Assembly (NCBI GenBank): GCA_016647705.1
Contig: CM028328.1
Coordinates: forward strand, 39,780,501 to 39,844,500
Length of the DNA stretch: 64,000 nt
Origin: Eucommia ulmoides
Taxonomy: Eukaryota; Streptophyta; Magnoliopsida; Garryales; Eucommiaceae
Direction: 5' to 3'
The notes under the pieces are model-generated. The model searched no databases and had not been told where the DNA came from. It worked only from the letters and a program-made list of their open reading frames with translations. Positions 56,465-64,000 of this stretch are shown in pieces. How positions within the stretch are numbered: the stretch's first letter is position 1; each line of letters starts with the position of its first letter. The translations under genes and the position numbers were made by a program.

Positions 56465-59400
56465 TCTAAAGTGTCTTGGGGAAATTCCACATAATTATAT
56501 AAACTCAAAATAAATAAATGAATATGATATGCAATTTCAATCTCTTTAAATAACTAACAACATCAACAATTAAATAAATAAAATAAAGAATATAATAAAG
56601 AGAAAATACATATCTGGTGGATCGAGGTGTGTAAACACTGTCAAAAGAAGTGATACGCCCCCTATATGCACAGGGTTAAATGGCGAGGCATTCCCAAGAT
56701 ACAATGATTCAATGTGCAATCACGACATTCATTTTGAACCGATCGCGTACCTTATTATCCATAAATCATTAAGTAACTAATATACGTAAAATATCACAAA
56801 ATATAATTTCTCTCTATTTTTATGTCTCAATAAAAACATATTATAGTTCTATATACTATCATCATATAGTATCACACTATTTTCTCTAATTTTTCTACAT
56901 CACTTTATGTTTGTAAAGATTATGTAATTCTTATTATAATATTAAATACTCATAATATTATAATTAATAAAATCATTAATTATAATTGTAACATATATAG
57001 ATTTATAATGGAATTTATAAAGTCATTTTAATAAATTTTATAATTTAATCACAATAATAATGAGAAATAAACATGTAATTAGAACACATAATTATAACCA
57101 TTATAAATATATTATTATTAATAATTTCATTAAACTAAATAATATAATTTATATATAATAAAATATTTAATTTTAAATTATTTTCCTAATAATACCCCAC
57201 ATAATTTTAAATTAAAATAAAATAATAAAATAGAAATAAAATAATAAACTAAAATAATGGGCAATATAATACAGCGTAATAGGTGTAGGTGTCTTCGGGA
57301 CTTAAACCCCACTTAGTGTAACAAACATTCATTAGAAGGAACCATAATGAATTATGTCTTGAATTATGTCTTTTTGGCCGAACTTCAGTAAACACACACA
57401 CAATATGGGTATTAGATCATGTTCGCGGTTTTGTACTTTTACGGCCATGCGCATGTATATTAATTCTCATGAGAGTTACTAGGGAAATTCTAATCCCATA
57501 GTCGCGACCTCACAACAACTCTCGCTTAGATGAGTCCTCCAAGAGTATATGTAACCTATGCTCTGCTAGAGTTTTCTTGCCTTGGTCTCATTAAGGATTC
57601 AACCCATCCTTAACATCACATTATACACTACTAGCGTTTTAGGGATGAGCAAGAGAATCTTTTAAATAATTTATCTTAATTATATAGTGTTATTTTATAA
57701 GTGGATTGTTGCTACCTATTGAACCTCCTTCATGGGGTTCCCAATCACAGAGGTTAGGTTACCTCCCTAGGGGACTTCCTTATAGGCTAATATCCATCCC
57801 CCTGAACAATTTTAAGACCCAGCCACTGCTAGTCTTTGAGGCAAATTTTCCTACCACACGGGAATATAACGTATGATTATCCCACCTCGTGGGAATATAA
57901 CACATGAATATTAAGTCTCAATTCTCATTTTGGTACCACTAAATATTTTTAGCAATTGGAATATTATTTTTTTAACAACGCTTGGAATTTGTAAGTTCCA
58001 ATAATACTATCAAATAAATATATTCAAAATATATTAAACATAACTTTATATTGAACTAATGTAATGTACAGTTTCATATTTCATCATGTAAACTGATATG
58101 GGACCTATACCAAAACAACAATTTTCGAGACAATGTTTATATTCCCAATTTGAAAATTATATAAATAATTTGAGAATTCTCAAAGCAATCAATTCAACAC
58201 TTTATATCGAGACAACATATTTATCAATACATTAGATTTCTAGTTTACCATCATAAAAACTTTCTCGAAATATAAGTTGCAATGACATATATTTTATTCC
58301 AACACAACAAGCAACTATAAAAAAATCCATGAAAATGGAATTTAATTTTGCATTATTTGCGATCAATTTTCAAAGGATCTATATTTGGGAATAATATTTG
58401 GACATCTATATTTGGGACAATAGAATAATAAAAATTCTCTAGGCACCATTATATCTTAGATAAAATAGGAATGTTAATTTATCGATGTAAAATATTATTT
58501 TATTTAGAGAATTTTCGATACTTCTAGAAACCACATGATAATTCAAATAATTGAAATTAAATTTTCAATAAATCAATTTTCCCTTTCAAAACAACTTATT
58601 AATTTAATACAATGATAAAAAAATTATCAATATGTTATCACCTAATGAAAATTTAATCACAATATTAAAAATCTCGCTTAAAAATATTATTTTAGTATCC
58701 AATAGTCTTACCACTAGGAATCACAAATTTTGTGACCAGTAGCCTACTACTAAGAACTACTTTATCGTAATGATCAGTTGTCTTACTACATACTAGAACC
58801 ATTTTAAAATGAAAACTTGATCAGTAGTATACTACCTACTAGGAACTAATTTTCAAACGAGAAACTTATCGTTGTTAACAAAATCTAATGATATTATATT
58901 TTTTTCCCAAAGAATAAAAACTTTTCATTTTTTCCCTTTTCACAAAGCATAAAACCTTTCATGTATTTTTTAAACGAGAACAAAATAAAAATATTTAGTT
59001 TTTCTTAATTAAAAGGGTCAAAATATTTTATTCTCAAAAAATTGAATTCTCATAATTCAATATATATAAATACATCCAAATTTAAAATTTGATCAAATTC
59101 TTAAAATTTATTTTATTTTGATGCATAGTAAAACACTAAAAATAATATTTAAGAACCTCTAATATTTTATTTTTATAACAAATGATATCACATTTCGAAA
59201 ATAGAAACATTTGATTTTCATCATATAAACAAATTATTATAATAAATTAATTTGTGAGATGAAAATGAAAATAAATCATTTTTTTTTCAAATATATATCC
59301 ATACATAACCTCCACATTTTCAAAATATCTATAATTAAAGATAAAAAATAATATTAGTGCCACTATCATGCCAATTCATATAATAAAATATCACGCAATG

Positions 59401-59776
59401 TTTTTTCCAAAGTTACTTCAATAGGAAAAATAAATATAAGATGGATACTGATCAAAATAAAAACACATATTTGATTTCTCTCAGTTCATCATAAAATAAA
59501 AACAAGCATTAAAAATATGTCGGTCATCAATTATACTAAAAATTATATTAGAAACATATTCAAGCAAAATTCATTTTTCACAAAATACTACCTCTTCTTA
59601 AATTGTTGGAAAAATTTCATATAATTATATAGACACAAATTAAATAATAAATATATTTTATATGCAATTTTAATGTCTTTAAATAACTAAGAACATCAAC
59701 AATTAAATAAATAAGATAAATCATAGGATAGAGAGAAAACATATATCTCGATCCACCAGATATGTATTTTCTCTCT
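56465..59776. other. Block bounded by a repeated 150-bp segment
   Basis: A segment at 56465-56626 (with aactaacaacatcaacaatt and the aaataaataaaataaa words) recurs in the same direction at 59602-59744. The 3 kb between could be an insertion flanked by terminal repeats, but no retroelement coding is seen. It is very AT-rich, except for 57280-57640 and 57710-57960, which are GC-richer and contain conserved-looking words such as gggaatataac repeated 34 bp apart. A 3-4 copy repeat of about 37-46 bp (gatcagtagtctactac type) lies at 58695-58850. Confidence 0.4.
59730..59776. repeat. Hairpin with inverted loop segment
   Basis: Arms agagagaaaacatat (59730-59744) and tatgtattttctctct (59761-59776) are near reverse complements. 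The loop, ctcgatccaccaga, is the reverse complement of tctggtggatcgag found at 56613-56626 next to the first copy of the same arm. Confidence 0.6.
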
Positions 59777-59779
59777 AAA

Positions 59780-61868
59780 TTGCTTGAAATGTAACTACAC
59801 GGTTACAAGACTAACCAAACCAACTCCATCCCATTGGAGAGCATTAAATTCCCATCACATCAAGTATCATTATCAAGCATTAAATACCAAATGATACTTG
59901 GAGACTACATGCAGTGCATTTCCAAAGTATTCATGGCAATAAAACCGAAATAGTTCAAGTAACCGATACTTAACCACCAAACCAAACCGGAAAGGGTCAC
60001 ATCAAGCATTTATTACCCCATGTGCAATCCAATCATGAGTAATGATTGGAAATCATTACCTTAGGTATTTAAAGATTTGGTAATCATTAACAAATCTTAG
60101 AAAATCTTGCAAAATCTTCAAGATTCATCCAAAACCAACAAACCACAAGATATCAAAGGGTGGCCCCTAAGGAGAAGGATAGGTTACCCTATGCATTTTC
60201 CAATATGGAGGGTGCCCAGCCTATAAATAGGGGCCCTTGTTTTCATAATCTGAGGGGCTTGAACCCATACCTTCTCTCTCTAGGCTTAAATTCTGCTCTT
60301 GGGTCTAGTGGGTTTTCAACCTTTCTATTCCAAAAACACCTCAAAATTCTATCAAAATACTTGATGAAATAAGTTCTTGAGGATCTTGGAGGAAGATCTC
60401 AGGAAGTTTTTGAAGAACGATCAAGAACAATCGAGAAGATTCAAAGAAAGAGAATAAGGAAATCGCTTAGGGAAAGACCATTCCCTTAAGCCAAGTATGT
60501 CTTCTTAAACTCCCTTTGATCTTATCTTAAATAAGGTTATATTTCTTGTAAATATCATGTTTATGTAGTTATTAAACTTACCGTGTACATAGCATGTATA
60601 TCAAGTAATCAAGTCAAAAACATCAAAAACATGTCAAAATTATCAAACTATATAAAAACTGTGCAAAAATATGTCAAGAACTTCAACAACATGTCAAGAA
60701 CATATGAAGAACATGAGAAAACATCAATCACACCCTGAGTTGTGAATAGTATCTTTGATTCTCTCAATAACACATGAAATCAAACTCCAAAACGCAAATC
60801 AAACCATCAACTGCTAATCACTAACCACTAATGGTTAATAACTGACTTTATATTTCTACAATAGTCTATATCCCAGCCTGGCACTAAGTTTGAAACCCTT
60901 GTGGCTAAAAATTTGAAATAAAGAGAGGACCTCTATTCTTTCGGGGATATGTGTGCATCTTCTTCATAAATATTTCCGTTTTTCTTAGTTACAAGTAGGA
61001 CTGATACATATACTATATATTTTTCGTTCTTTTTGAATTAATAACCTAAACATAAGCATTAAACTTGCTTAAGCAAGTGAGTTCAGTTGGAGTGTCCTTG
61101 ACAAAATCAAAGGTATAAATCAAAACAAAATCAATCATCTTGCATAGATGAACTACGTGCTGACCTGATTCTCAACTATCTAAGATACGTAGGTAATACA
61201 CGTATGCGTTCGGTCACCTATCTAAATAAAATCAGTTCATTTTAAACAGATGAACTACGTTTTGACCTGATTTCCTGTGAAAACCAGGATACGTAGGCAA
61301 CCTTTACAAGGTTCGATCATCAAAAAATACAAAAGTATTTTCATTTCAATCTATTTCATTTGTTACTGCTAATAAATAGTTAACTTTACTTGTTTTCCTT
61401 AGATAAATATGCATTAAAAAACATTAAAAAAGGAAATTATTGTGTCAAACAAAACCAAAAGAAGTTACTTGGACTTTGTTTAAACCTGAACATCTATTTG
61501 GACTGAGGTTCCATCTTCTTACGGGTGTCTTGGGGTACTTAAAACCTTCCCCGAGCATAACCGACTCCCAAACTTAAAGAAATCTCCGGTAAAAGACCTT
61601 TACAAGTCAAAACTCTTGTTTTTTCAAAAACTAATTTTTAAAATCCCAATGACCTAGCACATCATTTAACCTATACTAGGTGGTGACTCCTTTTATAACA
61701 TAAATCCTGGCCCAAACAACATTTTCAAAATCGGCAACTAGAAAATTCCCTGAAAGCCATTTTAGAAAATGAACAGATTTTGACGATTCGAGAAGGAGTA
61801 ATGAAAACTTGTTTTCCTTTTATTCCTGTTCTTTTCTTCTTCTCTATCAAAAATCTGGGGTGCGTCAA
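59780..61868 (+). mobile_element. Tat/Ogre-like LTR, 5' truncated
   Basis: It contains the end of U3 (matching 26780-26990), a TATA box at 60221-60230, a leader, the gttgtgaa-type words, two hairpin modules (61161 and 61264), and the conserved 3' end to GGGGTGCGTCA at 61868. It lacks the first part of U3. The + frame at 60160-60372 is leader sequence, not a gene. Confidence 0.75.
60221..60230 (+). promoter_or_regulatory. Probable TATA box of a Tat LTR
   Basis: CTATAAATAG lies between GC-rich runs (ggtgcccagc before, gggcccttg after). The following cttctctctctaggc is a plausible initiator/leader zone. Confidence 0.65.
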
Positions 61869-61879
61869 TCATGACTAAG

Positions 61880-62168
61880 AAACCTTCCATGAGAAGTTTT
61901 GTTTTGCTCGATACGCCATTATTTTGTCCTTTTAAGCCGCATATTCCCTGTTGACTTGGTTTGCTACCAAGAGGGAATCATACTAATTTTCTACCTCGGT
62001 CGCCCCGAGTTCCATTAAGATCCTCATGGAGGAGATGAGTGCTTCATATTTTTCCTTGTTGTTTATCACTTTAAATCCAAGCCTTACTGCATACTCTAGG
62101 ATGTTACCCTCGGGGATGCTGATTACCAGTCTAGCCTCTAAATGTATCTAGTTTAATGATTCATCCAT
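61880..62168 (-). pseudogene. Tat-lineage RNase H fragment
   Basis: This - strand reading matches the Ty3/gypsy (Tat/Athila) RNase H. A DESLN segment corresponds to the DG-SN block with the first catalytic Asp. Then come EARLVISIPEGNILEYAVRL (usual GLVLTSPEGD-LEYALRL), GFKVINNKEKYEALISSMRI (usual GFKATNNEAEYEALLAGLR) and MELGATEVEN. After a stop come YDSLLVANQVNREY (usual SDSQLVVNQV-GEY) and MAYRAK. Stops interrupt at about 62148 and 61999. It lies between two oppositely oriented Tat LTR pieces; its strand agrees with the LTR at 62698-64000, which would then be the 5' side of the same - element. Confidence 0.85.
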
Positions 62169-62697
62169 AGCCAATGGTAATACACACCTCCAAGGTTGAT
62201 CCTAGTTTAAAGAGAGAGAATATACCAACAATTTATATTTTTCATAAATGGATATAATCCATCCATAGCAGGATGTCACCCCCGGGGGTGTAGGTTACCA
62301 ATATATCACGTCGTAAAGACTGATTAAAGTAAAAATTTCCAGCAGAGAATCGTGTGAATCTCCATTCTCGAGCCCTTATATTCTTTTTCCAAGTTACAAA
62401 AAATTAAAAAAACAACTCGATAATAACATTGGAAAACAAAGTGAAGATTATGCACCGAGTGAGCTATCGTGAATCTGTTAACTACTAAGGGATCAGTTAT
62501 CCGCTTGGACTCCATGTCTCGAGGCATTAGCATAGATTGACATATTTAAGTAAGTTGGTTCCATCACCACATACTGTGGCATCCATGGTAAGGTTGGTTC
62601 ACCGAATTTACCATTTTGGAGCACTCACCCTTGAGGGAACCTCGTTCAGCATGGCGTCGTCAAGGTCTCTTCCTTCGCGCACGTCCGATCGAGTGTT
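62169..62697. other. Spacer, possibly decayed pol on -
   Basis: No clear domain is seen. It includes a 12-bp palindrome ACCCCCGGGGGT at about 62279. Frames at 62324-62533 (-) and 62537-62728 (+) are not recognised. Confidence 0.3.
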
Positions 62698-64000
62698 TGA
62701 CAATTCCCAAATTTTAATAATGGAATAAATAAAGATTAGGAAGAGGAGGAAACAAGTTCCATCCCTCCCTTTCTAAGTCGTCCAAATCCATTCATTTTGA
62801 AAATGATTTTTCAAGCGCTTTTCTAGGCGTCGATTTTGAAAAACTTCTTGAACTGGAATTTTATATTGAAAACAAAGTCGTCACCTAGCATGGGGTTAAA
62901 TGGTGTGCTAGGTCATTGGGATTATAGAAATTCATTTTTACTTTTAAAATGACCCATGTTTTGACTTCCAAAAGTTTGTGTACCAAAGATATTTTTTAAG
63001 TTCGGGAGTCGGTTTGGGGAAGGTTTTACACACCCCAAGACAACCGTCTGTAAACGGTACCTTGGTATAAATACATATTCAATGTTAAACATATCCAAGC
63101 AATTTTCTTTGATTCACTTAAACAAAAACGATTTCCTTTTTAAAAAAAAAAAAAAATCTTTTTATGTATTTTATCATGATGTAAGCAGTAAAAGTTATCT
63201 ATTATGCAACTACAACTAGAAATGAAAATATTTTTGTGTTTTTATCATAATGAAAACAATAAATACTATACTATACTATTCTAGGCAGCGACAACCCAAT
63301 AACAGTTTATAAAAGACATGAATATAAATATGCAAGCTACATAAAATGCAGACTAAGATTAATTTATTTGGAAATGTGACCGAAACCACACATGGGTTAC
63401 TTACGTATCTCGAATTAATAAGAATCAGGTCCTTATGTAGTTCGTCGGGTTAAGGTAAAAATCAATTTTTATTGTTTTAAGGTGACTGAACCCATATTAT
63501 AGGTTGTCTACCTACTTTGGGTGGTTACCAAAGATCAAGTCAAACGTAGTTCATTCGTGTTAAGTTGAAAACTGACAGGCTAGGTTGGTTTTAATTGAAA
63601 ATTGGTCTGATTTTAGTTAAAGACTGGTTTGGTTATTAGTTGGTTTTCGTTATGAACAACCTGAATCACAACCTTAACTAGTTATTATTAATTATTTTTA
63701 AGTTGTGAACAACCTGAATCACAACCTTAATCAGTTATATTATTAATCATTTTTTAAGTTGTGAACAACCTAAATCACAACATGAAATGTACCTAACCTC
63801 TTTGATTTTGTCAAGAACACCTTAACCGAACTCTTTTGTTTTGGTTAGTTAGTGTTAGTGTGTGAGTTGTTAGTTAAATAAATGAAAAGAAATACCATCT
63901 ATTTATGCCAATCATAATCGTTATTAAGAAAAACAAGAAAGTTTCTAAAAAAGAATCACACATATTCCCAAAGGAATAGTGGCCATCCATTTATCCCAAA
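62698..64000 (-). mobile_element. Tat/Ogre-like LTR, inverted, cut by the window end
   Basis: It starts TGACAATTCCC, the reverse complement of the LTR 3' end. It carries the conserved block (62760-63060), hairpin modules at 63377 and 63483 (- direction), and three gttgtgaacaacctgaatcac repeats at 63648-63775. It matches 22825-24130 closely in order. Confidence 0.75.

Noticed and set aside
60160-60372. 70-codon + frame starting Met-Ala-Pro-Lys
   Set aside because: It spans the TATA box and leader of a Tat LTR, so it is noncoding.

Overview
This window looks like intergenic heterochromatin from a large, AT-rich plant genome, probably a eudicot. I see no intact host gene, no rRNA or tRNA gene, no CRISPR array and no bacterial features. 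Nearly everything recognisable is LTR retrotransposon. There are Ty1/copia elements of the Sirevirus (SIRE/Maximus) type, Ty3/gypsy elements of the Tat/Ogre type, one Athila-like element, and one small gypsy-like family whose LTRs begin TGTAATACCCC. No species can be named from the sequence.

The oldest layer is Tat/Ogre-like. It consists of LTR pieces (8205-9249, 26105-27837, 50900-53609 and 59780-61868 on +; 22825-25970 and 62698-64000 on -), a primer-binding site and leader (9252-9900), and long noncoding stretches built from short tandem arrays (10690-10980, 13860-14034, 15043-16405, 20889-22824, 37628-39044, 49615-49900). A decayed RNase H fragment (61880-62168, -) is the only Tat pol sequence seen. 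A decayed transposon-associated ORF (27838-28979, -) lies beside one LTR piece.

Younger elements sit in this layer, and their edges can be read to the base from target-site duplications (TSDs). A solo copia LTR (709-8181, -, TSD ccacc) is split by a nearly complete SIRE-type element (2841-7978, +, TSD gagtt) that kept only the end of RNase H. A solo gypsy LTR lies at 14035-15042. A non-autonomous gypsy element lies at 16411-20883 (TSD caggt). A non-autonomous Athila-like element with only gag lies at 28980-34236 (-). A solo copia LTR lies at 34266-36378 (+). A second SIRE-type element, 39045-49609 (+, TSD acttt), carries gag, integrase, reverse transcriptase and RNase H remnants; its left LTR is itself interrupted by another solo LTR (40760-43073, -, TSD attct). 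That second element landed inside a roughly 50-bp tandem array of a Tat 3' region.

From 53.6 to 59.8 kb the sequence is AT-rich and mostly unclassified, with one probable LTR on - (54100-54997) and a 3-kb block bounded by a repeated segment. No coding region is intact, so nothing here is likely to make a functional protein. The more unusual signals are structural: dispersed double-hairpin modules, palindrome arrays in two unrelated LTR families, a long perfect palindrome centred on a TATA box, and several two-level nestings.
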